Shown here piece by piece: positions 17,473 to 29,258 of a DNA stretch of 64,000 bases (the first letter of the stretch is position 1; each line of letters opens with the position of its first letter). The stretch comes from Pseudolabrys sp. Lineage in GTDB: Bacteria; Pseudomonadota; Alphaproteobacteria; Rhizobiales; Xanthobacteraceae. Below the pieces are notes generated by a model. That model had not been told where the DNA came from and did no database searches. It worked only from the letters and a program-made list of their open reading frames with translations. Made by a program: the position numbers and the translations under genes. The stretch is from NCBI GenBank assembly GCA_017849615.1, contig JAFIGS010000033.1, positions 1 to 64,000 on the forward strand. Reading direction: 5' to 3'.

Positions 17473-18387
17473 CTAGGCCGCCGGCGTCTTCATCGCCGCG
17501 GCGGCGAGTGTCTTCGAGACGCGCTCGAGCAGGAAGCGCGCCGGCGCCGAGGGCGTCCGTTCCTTCAAGGTGAGAACGCCAAGCCGGCGCTGGACGACCG
17601 GCGCAACCAGCGGCCGCATCGCCAGCGCGCGATGGCTGAACATCGCCAAGGTCAGCGATGGCAGCGCCGTAATGCCGAGGCCGGCGGCGACCAGCGCCAC
17701 CGCCGACGGGATCTGTTCGACTTCATAGCGCGGACGAATGAGCAAGTCGGATTGCCCCATCGCGATGTCGGCGAAGCGCCGCACCGAGGTCGTCGCCGAC
17801 AAGGCGATGAACGGATAGTCGACGGTCTCGCGCCACGTCACAGATTTCTGCCGCGCCAGCGGATGATTTCGCTTGCACACCAGATAAAACGGATCGGCGC
17901 CGAATTCCTCGAACTGCAATTCGGGATAATCGGCGGCCTGCGTCGTCACCGCGAAATCGACGACGCCATTGCGCATCATGGCGACGGCGCGATCCTGCAG
18001 CAGGTCGTGCACGCTGACGTCGATGCCCGGATACTCCTTGACGAAGGCGCCGAGCACGTCCGGCAGGACGGTGGCCGCGACCGATGGCAGCACCGCGATC
18101 GACACCCGGCCGCGCTTGCCGACCGAGCGCGCCGCAATGCCGCTCAGCGCCGCCTCGAAATCGCGCACCAGATCGTCGGCGGTGGCGGCGAGATCGCGGC
18201 CATCGGCCGTGAGGACGAGCGACCGCGTGGTGCGGTCGAACAGCCGTAAACCCAGCTGCGTCTCGATTTTCGAGATCGTGCCCGACAGGCTCGGCTGCGA
18301 GATGCCGAGCTTGTCGGCGGCCTCGCTGAAGGACCGGGCGCGGCTCGCGGCGACGAAAACCTGTAGCTGTCTCAAGGTGATATTCAT
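17473..18387 (-). CDS. LysR family regulator, divergent from the AtuA/TRAP genes
   Basis: A 304-residue LysR-type regulator. The N-terminal winged helix (MNITLRQLQVFVAASRARSF, then ISQPSLSGTISKIETQLGLRLFDR) binds DNA, and the rest is a periplasmic-binding-protein-like effector domain. It is divergent from the AtuA/TAXI-TRAP operon, the usual layout for a LysR protein controlling its neighbour. The ATG at 18387 was preferred over a TTG nine bases upstream. A TATAAT on the minus strand at 18401-18396 lies so close that, if it is the -10 box, the transcript would be nearly leaderless. The effector is unknown. Confidence 0.88.
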   Translation of the reverse strand: MNITLRQLQVFVAASRARSFSEAADKLGISQPSLSGTISKIETQLGLRLFDRTTRSLVLTADGRDLAATADDLVRDFEAALSGIAARSVGKRGRVSIAVLPSVAATVLPDVLGAFVKEYPGIDVSVHDLLQDRAVAMMRNGVVDFAVTTQAADYPELQFEEFGADPFYLVCKRNHPLARQKSVTWRETVDYPFIALSATTSVRRFADIAMGQSDLLIRPRYEVEQIPSAVALVAAGLGITALPSLTLAMFSHRALAMRPLVAPVVQRRLGVLTLKERTPSAPARFLLERVSKTLAAAAMKTPAA

Positions 18388-18478
18388 AGGCTTCAATTAT
18401 ATATCAGAGACAATCCTTCCTTGACACCTATTTGTTTTGCCCCTTCGATGCGACCAACGAAATTATCGAGGAACGCGC

Positions 18479-19834
18479 ATGGTGGAACGACTGCTGGTCG
18501 GCGCCGGCGCCGGCTATTCCGGCGACCGCATCGAGGCTCCGATTGCCGTGGTCCGCGACCTCAAGGCGTCGGGCGAACGCGCCGCCATCATCTTCGAGAC
18601 ATTGGGCGAGCGCACCTTGGCGCTGGCGCAACTGCGCCGCCGCGAGAATCCGCAACTCGGCTACGAGCCGAAGCTGAGGCCGCTGCTGACGCCGGTGCTC
18701 AAGGACTGCGTCGAGAACAAGATCGCCATCGTCGGCAATTTCGGCGCCGGCAATCCGCCCGCCGCGGCGAAGCTGATCGCCGGGCTTGCCGCCGAGCAGA
18801 AGGTCCGCGCGCGTATCGGCGTCGTCACCGGGGACGACATGCTCGGGCCGGAAGGCCTCGAAGTTTTGCGCGCGGCGAGCAATGAGCTGCCCGACGACAG
18901 GGCGCTGGTTTCCGCCAATGCCTATCTCGGCGCGGCGCCGATCGTCGAAGCGCTCGGCGAAGGCGCCGATATCGTCGTCACCGGCCGCGTCGCCGATCCG
19001 GCGTTGACGCTGGGGCCGCTCATTCACGCCTTCGGCTGGGCCTTTGACGACTGGCACCGCCTCGGCGTCGGCACCATGGCCGGGCATCTGCTCGAATGCG
19101 GCGCGCAGGTCACCGGCGGCTATTTCGCCGATCCCGGCTTCAAGGACGTGCCGGAGCCGGAGAACATCGGCTTTCCCATCGCCAACATCGAGCGCAGCGG
19201 CGACTTCGTCATCGGCAAGGCGCAAGGCGGCGGCCTGGTCGATCGCCGCACCGTGGCCGAGCAACTGCTCTACGAGGTGCACGATCCGGCCGCGTATCTG
19301 ACGCCCGACGTCACCGCCGATATCGGCAACGCGTCGATCGTCGAAGTCGGCAAGGATCGCGTCCGCGTCGACGGCATTACCGGCCACCAGCGGCCCGACA
19401 CGCTGAAGGTGACGGTCTGCTACGACGGCGGCTGGCTGGCCGAGGGCGAGATTTCCTACTACGGCCCCAACGCGATCGCGCGCGCCAAACTCGCCGCCGA
19501 GGTCGTGCGCAAGCGCAGCCCCAAGAACATCCGCATCCGCTGCGACATCATCGGTGTCCTGAGCGTACTCGGTGACGATGGCGGCACGTCATTCGCGGGC
19601 ATCGACGCCTTCGGCGAGCCGACGAGCGACGTACGTCTGCGCGTCGCCTTTGCCGGCGACGACAAGTCTCTGGTCGAACGCGGCCTGCAGGAAGTCGAGG
19701 CGCTGTACTGCGCCGGACCGGCCGCCGGCGGCGGCATTCGTCTGGCGCTGCGGCCGCGCATCGCCGCCACCTCGTGCTTCATCCCGCGCAGCGCCGTCAC
19801 GCCCCGCGTCGAGATCGTGGAGGCGCGGCCGTGA
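18479..19834 (+). CDS. AtuA-like protein, N-terminal unit (DUF1446)
   Basis: A 451-residue protein matching the large N-terminal part of AtuA (acyclic terpene utilisation; DUF1446). It opens VERLLVGAGAGYSGDRIEAP and contains GNFGAGNPPAAAKLIAGLA, VVTGDDML, SANAYLGAAPIVEAL and VTGRVADPALTLGPLIHAFGW. AtuA is linked to terpene (citronellol/geraniol) catabolism in Pseudomonas but its reaction is not settled. The C-terminal domain is encoded by the next gene with a 4-bp overlap. The ATG follows GAGGAA. The pairing with a transporter points to uptake and degradation of an organic acid, not necessarily a terpene. Confidence 0.82.
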   Translation: MVERLLVGAGAGYSGDRIEAPIAVVRDLKASGERAAIIFETLGERTLALAQLRRRENPQLGYEPKLRPLLTPVLKDCVENKIAIVGNFGAGNPPAAAKLIAGLAAEQKVRARIGVVTGDDMLGPEGLEVLRAASNELPDDRALVSANAYLGAAPIVEALGEGADIVVTGRVADPALTLGPLIHAFGWAFDDWHRLGVGTMAGHLLECGAQVTGGYFADPGFKDVPEPENIGFPIANIERSGDFVIGKAQGGGLVDRRTVAEQLLYEVHDPAAYLTPDVTADIGNASIVEVGKDRVRVDGITGHQRPDTLKVTVCYDGGWLAEGEISYYGPNAIARAKLAAEVVRKRSPKNIRIRCDIIGVLSVLGDDGGTSFAGIDAFGEPTSDVRLRVAFAGDDKSLVERGLQEVEALYCAGPAAGGGIRLALRPRIAATSCFIPRSAVTPRVEIVEARP

Positions 19835-20190
19835 TCGAACTCGAACTGCACGCCCTCGCCCATGCGCGGACCGGCGACAAGGGCAATCGCCTCAACGTTT
19901 CGCTGATCGCCTATGAGCCGGCGATCTATCCGCTGCTCGTGAAGCATGTGACGGAAACCGCCGTCGCGATGCGTTTCATCCACCGCCGCCCAAGCGCCGT
20001 GATGCGCTACGAGCTGCCGAAGATGCACGCCCTCAATTTCGTGCTCGACGACGTGCTGGACGGCGGCGTCACGCAGGCCCTCAACCTCGATTCCCACGGC
20101 AAGACCCTGAGCTTCCATCTGCTCGGATTGCGCATTCCGGTGCCGGAGGATCTCGTCAAACACGCCCGGACCAACCGCGGCGGCAACTGA
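19831..20190 (+). CDS. AtuA-like protein, C-terminal unit
   Basis: A 119-residue protein matching the small C-terminal domain of AtuA, recognised by ALAHARTGDKGNRLNVSLIA near the N-terminus. It starts with GTG, overlapping the stop of the larger unit by 4 bp (GTGA), so translation is probably coupled and the two products likely form one complex. Split AtuA pairs of this type are common in bacteria that lack the rest of the Atu pathway. Function unproven. Confidence 0.8.
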   Translation: MIELELHALAHARTGDKGNRLNVSLIAYEPAIYPLLVKHVTETAVAMRFIHRRPSAVMRYELPKMHALNFVLDDVLDGGVTQALNLDSHGKTLSFHLLGLRIPVPEDLVKHARTNRGGN

Positions 20191-20210
20191 AAAACAGGAG
20201 GAGGAAACAC

Positions 20211-21173
20211 ATGACCATCAAGAAAATTCTGCTCACCTCGGCCATTCTCGTCGCCGGCATGGCCACGGCATCGGCGCAGCAGAAGCTGCTGATCGGCTCG
20301 ACGTCGTCGTCGTCGTCGCAATACGGCTACTTCGTCGCGGTGTCGCAGGTGATCAACGCCAAGGTGCAGGGCATCGAGTCGTCGGTCGTCGAAACCGGCG
20401 CCACCGTCGACAATCTGCGCCGGCTCGACCGCAAGCAGATCGACCTCGGCCTGGTGACGACCAATACCGGCTATCAGGCCTATGCCGGCACCGAAGGCTT
20501 CAAGGACAAGCCGGCGCCGGTGCGCCTGTTGTGGGTCTACACCGCCGCGCCGCAGAACGTCATCGTGCGCAAGGACTCCGGCATCGCCAAGCTCGCCGAC
20601 CTTAACGGCAAGAAGTTCAATCCCGGCCTGCGCGGCTCGGCGACCGAGAAAACCTCGGAGGCCGTGTTCAAGCTGCTCGGCATCAAGGTCGACGAGGCGC
20701 GCGGCTCGACCTCGGACATCGTCGACGCCATCAAGGACAACCGCGTCGTCGGCTACGTGAAGAGCGGCGCCGGCCAGAAGCTCGACGGCTCCACCCTCGA
20801 CATCGCGACCTTCACGCCGGTGCAGGTGCTGTCGCTGACCGACGAGCAGGCCGGCAAGATCAGCAAGGACATGCCGGATCTCGGCGTCGTCAAGGTGCCG
20901 GCCGGCGCCGCCGACGGCGTGCCCGCCTACACGACCTGGAGCTTCGGCCTCGCCGTTGTCGCGCGCGCCGACATGCCGGAGGACGTCGCCTACAAGATCG
21001 TCAAGGCCATCGACGAGGACAAGTCGGTGCAGGCCAACGCGCTCGCCGAGATGAAGGGCGCCAACATCGCGCAGATAACGGTCGATTACGGCTCGATCCC
21101 GCTGCACGCCGGGGCCGCCAAGTATCTCAAGGAAAAGGGCCTCGCCATTCCGGCCCGGATCGCGCCGAAATGA
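20211..21173 (+). CDS. TAXI-family TRAP transporter solute-binding protein
   Basis: A 320-residue periplasmic binding protein. Residues 1-23 are a signal peptide ending ATASAQ. The mature part has the TAXI-type start KLLIGSTSSSSSQYGYFVAV and the ligand-loop segments TGATVDNLRRLDRKQIDLGL and AGTEGF. It should bind an organic anion and deliver it to the membrane unit encoded next, with which it overlaps by 4 bp (ATGA). A strong ribosome site, AGGAGGAGGAA, precedes the ATG. The substrate cannot be read from sequence; linkage to AtuA suggests an unusual carboxylic acid. Confidence 0.9.
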   Translation: MTIKKILLTSAILVAGMATASAQQKLLIGSTSSSSSQYGYFVAVSQVINAKVQGIESSVVETGATVDNLRRLDRKQIDLGLVTTNTGYQAYAGTEGFKDKPAPVRLLWVYTAAPQNVIVRKDSGIAKLADLNGKKFNPGLRGSATEKTSEAVFKLLGIKVDEARGSTSDIVDAIKDNRVVGYVKSGAGQKLDGSTLDIATFTPVQVLSLTDEQAGKISKDMPDLGVVKVPAGAADGVPAYTTWSFGLAVVARADMPEDVAYKIVKAIDEDKSVQANALAEMKGANIAQITVDYGSIPLHAGAAKYLKEKGLAIPARIAPK

Positions 21174-23098
21174 CCGCCGCGACGGAACTCAATGACGAAG
21201 GCCGGACGGTTGAAAGGCCGTCCGGCGCCCGCGCCTTTGGCGTGCGCTGGCTGTCGGTGATCCTGAGCCTCTTCGTGCTGTACACGGCCGCCTTCGGCCA
21301 GTTCGAAAGCCTGGTGCAACGACCGGTGTTCACCGCGCTGGTCGTTCTGATTACCGCTCTGCTCTATCCACTTGGCGCCAACACAAGCTGGCGACCGCTC
21401 GGCATCGTCATCGACGCCGCGCTGGCGCTGCTTACCGCCGCCGCCTGCGCCTATGTCGTCTATTTCCAAGACCACATCATGGTCGATCTGCCGACCGCCG
21501 AGTGGTACGACACCGTTCTGACCTTCGGCCTTGTCATCGCCGTTCTCGAAACCTCGCGCCGCGCCGTCGGCATCATCTTTCCTCTCATCGTCGCCATCGC
21601 GCTGGTCTATGCGCTTTACGGCCATCATTTGCCGGGACCGCTGGGGCACCGCGCTTTCGATACCGATTTCATCGTCGAAACGCTGCTGCTGGGTGATCTC
21701 GGCATCTGGGGCCTGCTGACCGGGGTCGCCGCCACCACCATTGCAGCCTTCGTACTGTTCGGCAGCGTGCTGCTGTTCACCGGCTCGGGCCAGACCTTCA
21801 TGGATCTCGCCGTGCTGCTCGGCGGCCGCTCGCCCGGCGGCGCGGCCAAGATCGCCACCATCGCCTCCGGTCTGTTCGGCACCATCAACGGCAGCGCCGT
21901 CGCCAATGCGGCGACCGTGGGCAACTTCACCATTCCGCTGATGCAGCGGCTGAAATATCCATCGAAATTCGCCGCCGCGGTGGAGGCGGTGGCCTCGACC
22001 GGCGGCCAGATCGCGCCGCCGGTGATGGGCGCCGGCGCCTTCGTCATGGCCGAGATCATCGGCACCAGCTACGCCAAGATCATGGTGGCGGCGGTGCTGC
22101 CAGCCTTCCTGTTCTATCTCGGCGTCTTTCTCACCATTCATGTCACCGCGGTCAGCCGCAATCTGCCCGTCGTTCCCGCCAACGAAATTCCGGCATGGCG
22201 CTCGGTGCTGACCGTCCAGCGCATGCTGCCGATCATCGCCGCCTTCGGCGGCCTGCTCGCCGGCGTGTTCATGGGGCGCTCGGTGCAGACCTCGGCGTTG
22301 TGGGGCATCGTCGGCCTCATCGGCGCGCATGGGCTCGTCACCTTGCGTTCGGCCAGGGACGTCAGGGCATTCGGTATCGTCGTGCTGGAATCGCTGGTCG
22401 ACGCCGGCAAGGGCCTGGTGCTGATCGGCGTGCTCCTGATCGGCGCGCAAATCCTGGTCGCCATGATCAACATGACCGGCGCCGGCATCGCCTTGTCCAA
22501 CGTCATTGCCTCCATGGCCGGCGACTCGACGCTGATCCTCGCCGTGCTGGTGGCGCTGATCTGTCTCATCCTCGGCATGGGCATTCCGACCACCGCCGCC
22601 TATGTGCTGGTCGCAGCGGTGCTGGCCCCGGCCCTGATGAAGGCCGGCAGCGGCATGCTGGTGGCGCACATGTTCGTGTTCTACTTCGCCACCATCTCCG
22701 TGATCACACCGCCGGTCTGCGTCGCGGTCTTCGTCTCGGCCGGCATCGCCAAGACGCCGTGGCTGCCGGTCGGCATCGAGGCCTGCAAGATCGCGGCGGT
22801 GACCTATGTCGTGCCGTTCCTGTTTCTCATCTATCCGGGAATGCTGGCGGCCGGAACGCCGCTGCAGATCGCCGATGCCGCCGTCTCGGGCGTCCTGTTC
22901 GTCGTCGCCTTCGCGCTGCTGTTCGGCGGCGCGCGCATTACCGGCTCGCGCGCGCTCGATGTCGCGGCGACGATTGCGATGGCGGCGCTGGCCATCGCGC
23001 CCTACCGCATCGGGCTCGCCGCTTCGGCGCTGGTCGGCGTCGGCCTGATCTGGGCATGGCGACGCAACCGGGTGTCCCATCCTCTGGCGGCGGCCTGA
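21170..23098 (+). CDS. TRAP transporter fused permease (4TM plus 12TM)
   Basis: A 642-residue inner-membrane protein in which the small (DctQ-like) and large (DctM-like) TRAP subunits are one chain, the normal form for TAXI systems. The N-terminal four helices end near residue 150. The large part contains FGTINGSAVANAATVGNFTI and GLLLI-type helices, and ILGMGIPTTAAYVLVAAVL is diagnostic. It uses a sodium or proton gradient to import the ligand bound by the upstream protein. It overlaps the binding-protein gene by 4 bp. Confidence 0.92.
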   Translation: MTAATELNDEGRTVERPSGARAFGVRWLSVILSLFVLYTAAFGQFESLVQRPVFTALVVLITALLYPLGANTSWRPLGIVIDAALALLTAAACAYVVYFQDHIMVDLPTAEWYDTVLTFGLVIAVLETSRRAVGIIFPLIVAIALVYALYGHHLPGPLGHRAFDTDFIVETLLLGDLGIWGLLTGVAATTIAAFVLFGSVLLFTGSGQTFMDLAVLLGGRSPGGAAKIATIASGLFGTINGSAVANAATVGNFTIPLMQRLKYPSKFAAAVEAVASTGGQIAPPVMGAGAFVMAEIIGTSYAKIMVAAVLPAFLFYLGVFLTIHVTAVSRNLPVVPANEIPAWRSVLTVQRMLPIIAAFGGLLAGVFMGRSVQTSALWGIVGLIGAHGLVTLRSARDVRAFGIVVLESLVDAGKGLVLIGVLLIGAQILVAMINMTGAGIALSNVIASMAGDSTLILAVLVALICLILGMGIPTTAAYVLVAAVLAPALMKAGSGMLVAHMFVFYFATISVITPPVCVAVFVSAGIAKTPWLPVGIEACKIAAVTYVVPFLFLIYPGMLAAGTPLQIADAAVSGVLFVVAFALLFGGARITGSRALDVAATIAMAALAIAPYRIGLAASALVGVGLIWAWRRNRVSHPLAAA

Positions 23099-23177
23099 GA
23101 ACGGCGCGGGTCGTCATGGACAGCCGCAAGCGCGAATAGTATGACGCTGCCGGTTGAACCGGCAGCAGGCAGTCTCA

Positions 23178-23384
23178 ATGTCCAAACAGCAACAGCGTGA
23201 GGAAGCCGAACGGCTGATGCGCGAGGCGATGGAGCGCAAGGGCCTCGCCGTGAAGCAGGGCGAAACGCGCATCGAGACCAAATGCGGCAAGTGCGGCGCG
23301 GTGAACAAGGTCAGCGCCAAGGCAGGCGAGAGCCGCGTCATGTACAAGTGCAAGGAATGCGGCCACGAACAGCGGGCGATGTAG
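23178..23384 (+). CDS. Small zinc-ribbon protein
   Basis: A 68-residue cytoplasmic protein. A charged helix (MSKQQQREEAERLMREAMER) is followed by a zinc ribbon with CGKCG and CKECG pairs, 22 residues apart. No enzyme motif. Zinc-ribbon proteins of this size often bind nucleic acid or act in protein complexes, but function is unknown. The ATG at 23178 gives the best opening; an upstream in-frame ATG is possible. It stands alone between the TRAP operon and carB leader. Confidence 0.65.
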   Translation: MSKQQQREEAERLMREAMERKGLAVKQGETRIETKCGKCGAVNKVSAKAGESRVMYKCKECGHEQRAM

Positions 23385-23863
23385 CCCGTCACGCCGCCGT
23401 GCCGATCCCGCATTCCGACTCGGGCGGCGCAGCCCGTAGCTCGACACCAGCGCCAGCAGGCGGTCGTCGTTGATCTCCTCCCAGATTCGGTAAAGGACGG
23501 CCTTCCGGAATGCGAAGCCTTTGCGGGGAGGCACAGCAGCCGGAGCTTGCGCCGTCTCGGCCCGCTCGAGACGGCTGCCGCCACAAAAAGCCGCCGTCAG
23601 CGCCAGCGCGGTCAGGAAAAACGGACGTGTCCGTGGCGAATTGCCGTTGCGGCCGCCGATTCCCATTCCCGCGCGCCCTCCCGTCCCGACAAGGGACCGA
23701 CCGCAACCCCGCCGCAGGGTTCGCACCGGGGCCGCAATGGCGCGACGGCTGCGGAAATCGCGTCTAAGTAGCTGTGGCTGGAGGGGTTCTTAAGGCTTCC
23801 CACCTCGCCGATTCTGGTTTAAGCACCCCCTCGCGGCTCCAAGCCGCCCTTCTTCGCAGAATT
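23385..23863 (-). other. Intergenic region with a possible decayed or overlapping secreted-protein frame
   Basis: Between the zinc-ribbon gene and the carB leader no gene is convincing. A minus-strand frame from 23666 reads like a signal peptide (FFLTALALTAAFCGG) and then KAVLYRIWEEINDDRLLALV, which looks coding, but it then runs on antisense through the zinc-ribbon gene. It could be a frameshifted remnant of a small exported protein. No repeat or RNA gene is seen here. Confidence 0.3.
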
Positions 23864-23927
23864 GCGCTTTCCGGCCGGCTGACCGGGTCTCTCAGCCAGA
23901 AAGCGCGCGAAAGCGCGCCCTTTTTTT
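23864..23927 (+). promoter_or_regulatory. Candidate transcription attenuator in the carB leader
   Basis: An intrinsic terminator (GCGCGC-GAAA-GCGCGC, then CC and seven T, 23903-23927) lies 31 nt before the carB ATG. Upstream, GCGCTTTC (23864-23871) can pair with GAAAGCGC (23899-23906), enclosing GGCTGA/TCAGCC (23877-23882/23892-23897). That alternative hairpin would consume the 5' arm of the terminator. Mutually exclusive terminator and antiterminator structures are the mark of attenuation; the signal sensed is unknown. Confidence 0.6.
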
Positions 23928-23958
23928 GTGCCCAGTTTCCGGGAGCCGATCCTTCCGC

Positions 23959-27273
<3,315 letters not shown>

Positions 27274-27380
27274 ACCGGCCACCCGGACTGACGGCGAGAG
27301 GCCGGGCAAAATTCCGTACGGTCGCGGGCGACAAAGCTCCCCGCGGCTGGGCAAGATTTTGACCGGATAGAATTTTCGCA

Positions 27381-27414
27381 GGACTCCGGAACGGATTTGC
27401 CGTGTCCGGAGTCC
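27381..27414 (+). promoter_or_regulatory. Strong hairpin upstream of greA
   Basis: Ten-base-pair perfect arms GGACTCCGGA/TCCGGAGTCC with inner ACGG/CCGT pairing, 104 nt before the greA ATG. There is no T-run, so it is not a simple terminator. It may belong to a structured leader or to the 3' end of the carB transcript. Confidence 0.4.
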
Positions 27415-27517
27415 AATTACGATTGGCCTGTCCCTCGCGGGACAACCTCACGGATGGAAAGGCTTGGCGCGCGCGTCAGTCCAATGACGCAGGCAGCCGC
27501 CAGGAGGAGAAGAGACG

Positions 27518-27991
27518 ATGGAAAAGATTCCGATGACCGCTGCGGGCTACTCCGTGCTCGAGGACGAACTCAAGCACCGCCAGTCGGTCGAGCGCCCGCG
27601 CATCATCCAGCAGATCACCGAGGCGCGCTCCCATGGCGACCTGTCGGAGAACGCGGAATATCATGCCGCCAAGGAGCAGCAGTCGCTCAACGAGGGCGCG
27701 ATTGCCGAACTCGAGGACAAGCTGGCGCGTGCCGACGTCATCGACGTGTCGAAACTGTCGGGCGACACCATCACCTTCGGCGCCACCGTGACGCTGATCG
27801 ACGAGGACACCGAGGAAAAGAAGGTGTGGCAGATCGTCGGCGAGCCGGAAGCCAACGCCAAGGCCGGGAAGATTTCCGTCACCTCACCGCTCGCCAAGGC
27901 GCTGATCGGCAAGTCCAAGGGCGCCACCGTCGAGGTCAACGCCCCCGGCGGCGCCAAGGGCTACGAGATCAAGAAGGTGGAGTGGAAGTAA
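27518..27991 (+). CDS. greA: Transcription elongation factor GreA
   Basis: A 157-residue factor that enters the RNA polymerase secondary channel and stimulates cleavage of backtracked RNA. The N-terminal coiled coil carries [14 protein letters not shown] with the tip acids (D and E) needed for cleavage. The C-terminal globular domain ends [19 protein letters not shown] precedes the ATG. Length is normal. A clear terminator follows. Confidence 0.97.
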   Translation: MEKIPMTAAGYSVLEDELKHRQSVERPRIIQQITEARSHGDLSENAEYHAAKEQQSLNEGAIAELEDKLARADVIDVSKLSGDTITFGATVTLIDEDTEEKKVWQIVGEPEANAKAGKISVTSPLAKALIGKSKGATVEVNAPGGAKGYEIKKVEWK

Positions 27992-28023
27992 GCTTCCGTC
28001 CCAGGCTTTAGTCTCGATACGAC

Positions 28024-28049
28024 AATGCCCGGCTTCGGCCGGGCATTTT
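28024..28049 (+). terminator. Terminator of greA
   Basis: AATGCCCGGC-TTCG-GCCGGGCATT followed by TT and C. Ten-base-pair stem with a stable TTCG loop, 32 nt after the greA stop. Confidence 0.85.
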
Positions 28050-28074
28050 CTTGTGGCGCGCGGTCGCCGCGGCC

Positions 28075-28800
28075 TCAAGACAGTTTCTGAAAGAGCGATC
28101 CCCAGCCGGTGACGCGTTTCGGATCGACGCCGGCAACGATCAGGCTCTTCCACAGCACCGTGGCGATGGTGTCATGGATCGGCAGGCCCGTGGCGCGTTC
28201 CAGGCTCTCCACGAGCGGCGCAGCGCGTAAATTGGTGCAGATGATAGCGATGGCCTGCGGCTTTTCGCTCGCCACCGCCAGCGTCATCGCCTCGATCTGC
28301 TCGGGCGTTACCGAAGCGAACGAGAAGTTGTCCTGAAGGTTCAGATGGCGTTCGCCGGCGCAGGCGACGCCGATGCCGGCGTAATTGTCGATCATCTTGC
28401 GCTGCACCTCGTCGAGATACGGCGAAACGATGCCGAGCCGCGCCACCCCGGTCCTTGAAAGAATTTCGTTGAGCGCCAGCATCGAGGTCGTCGCCGCGAT
28501 GCCGGTTGTCGCCGTGATGCGCTCGCACAGTCTCACGTCGCGCTCGAAACCCAGCCAGCCCGATGAGGTGCCGTTCCAGCCGATGCAATCGACCTTGGCG
28601 TGCGCCAGCAATTCGGCGGCGCGCAGGATTTCGCTGTTGTCGAATTGGGCCAGCGCGCCGGCGGAGAGCGCGATTTCCGTCACCCTGAAGCGCGAGAAGT
28701 GAACGGACACTTCCGGCAGGCCGGCGACAATCGAAGAGGTGATAGGTTCGAGCGCCGTGTTCGAGGACGGCGTCAACATGCCAAGGCGCACACGCCTCAC
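28075..28800 (-). CDS. Asp/Glu racemase superfamily protein (maleate isomerase / arylmalonate decarboxylase-like)
   Basis: A 241-residue protein of the Asp/Glu/hydantoin racemase superfamily, closest in appearance to maleate cis-trans isomerase and arylmalonate decarboxylase. The N-terminal RLGMLTPSSNTALEP is characteristic. The first catalytic-type region is DCIGWNGTSSGWLG, where the usual Cys position is replaced or shifted; the second is AIAIICTNLRAAPLVE, whose C-T-N-L matches the conserved second catalytic Cys. The start is GTG, overlapping the Lrp gene's stop by 4 bp (GTGA). The linkage suggests control by, or metabolism of, the amino-acid-like ligand of the regulator. Exact reaction is unknown. 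Confidence 0.75.
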   Translation of the reverse strand: MRRVRLGMLTPSSNTALEPITSSIVAGLPEVSVHFSRFRVTEIALSAGALAQFDNSEILRAAELLAHAKVDCIGWNGTSSGWLGFERDVRLCERITATTGIAATTSMLALNEILSRTGVARLGIVSPYLDEVQRKMIDNYAGIGVACAGERHLNLQDNFSFASVTPEQIEAMTLAVASEKPQAIAIICTNLRAAPLVESLERATGLPIHDTIATVLWKSLIVAGVDPKRVTGWGSLFQKLS

Positions 28801-29258
28801 ATGGGCACCATCGCCGCGTCCTTGGACTGCCGCAGCGTCAGCGAGGTCTTGACGTTGCGCACATTGGGGCCGGCGGTGAGCTTGTCGACGAAAGCCTGAA
28901 AGGTCTTGAGGTCGGGCGCCACGCATTTGAGAACGAAGTCGATCTCGCCCGACAGCATCCAGCATTCGCGTACCAGCGGCTGCGCGCGCACGAAGGCCTC
29001 GAAGGCGGAGAGATCGGTTTCGGCCTGGCTCGACAGGTGCACGAAGGCGAAAACGACGACCTCGTAGCCGAGCATCTTTTCGTCGAGCAGCGCCCGGTAG
29101 CCCTTGATGAAACCGGCCTCTTCCAGCGCGCGAACCCGGCGCAGGCAGGGCGGTGCTGAAATACCGACACGGCGCGCCAACTCAACATTGGTCATACGGC
29201 CGTCGTCCTGCAGCTCTTTCAGGATCTTGCGGTCGATGGCATCGAGGCTGGCTGGCAA
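28797..29258 (-). CDS. Lrp/AsnC family transcriptional regulator
   Basis: A 153-residue regulator. The N-terminal helix-turn-helix (LDAIDRKILKELQDDGRMTN, then VELARRVGISAPPCLRRVRALE) binds DNA; the C-terminal RAM domain (about 65-145) binds an effector, often an amino acid. The start is a TTG behind AGGAGAGAGA. A much longer frame upstream has no credible protein sequence. It overlaps the racemase-type gene by 4 bp, so the two are translationally coupled. Effector not predictable. Confidence 0.87.
   Translation of the reverse strand: MPASLDAIDRKILKELQDDGRMTNVELARRVGISAPPCLRRVRALEEAGFIKGYRALLDEKMLGYEVVVFAFVHLSSQAETDLSAFEAFVRAQPLVRECWMLSGEIDFVLKCVAPDLKTFQAFVDKLTAGPNVRNVKTSLTLRQSKDAAMVPM

Noticed and set aside
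23154-23177. Upstream ATG extending the zinc-ribbon protein by 8 residues
   Set aside because: The extension (MNRQQAVS) has no ribosome site advantage and the MSKQQQ start matches the usual shape of such proteins better.
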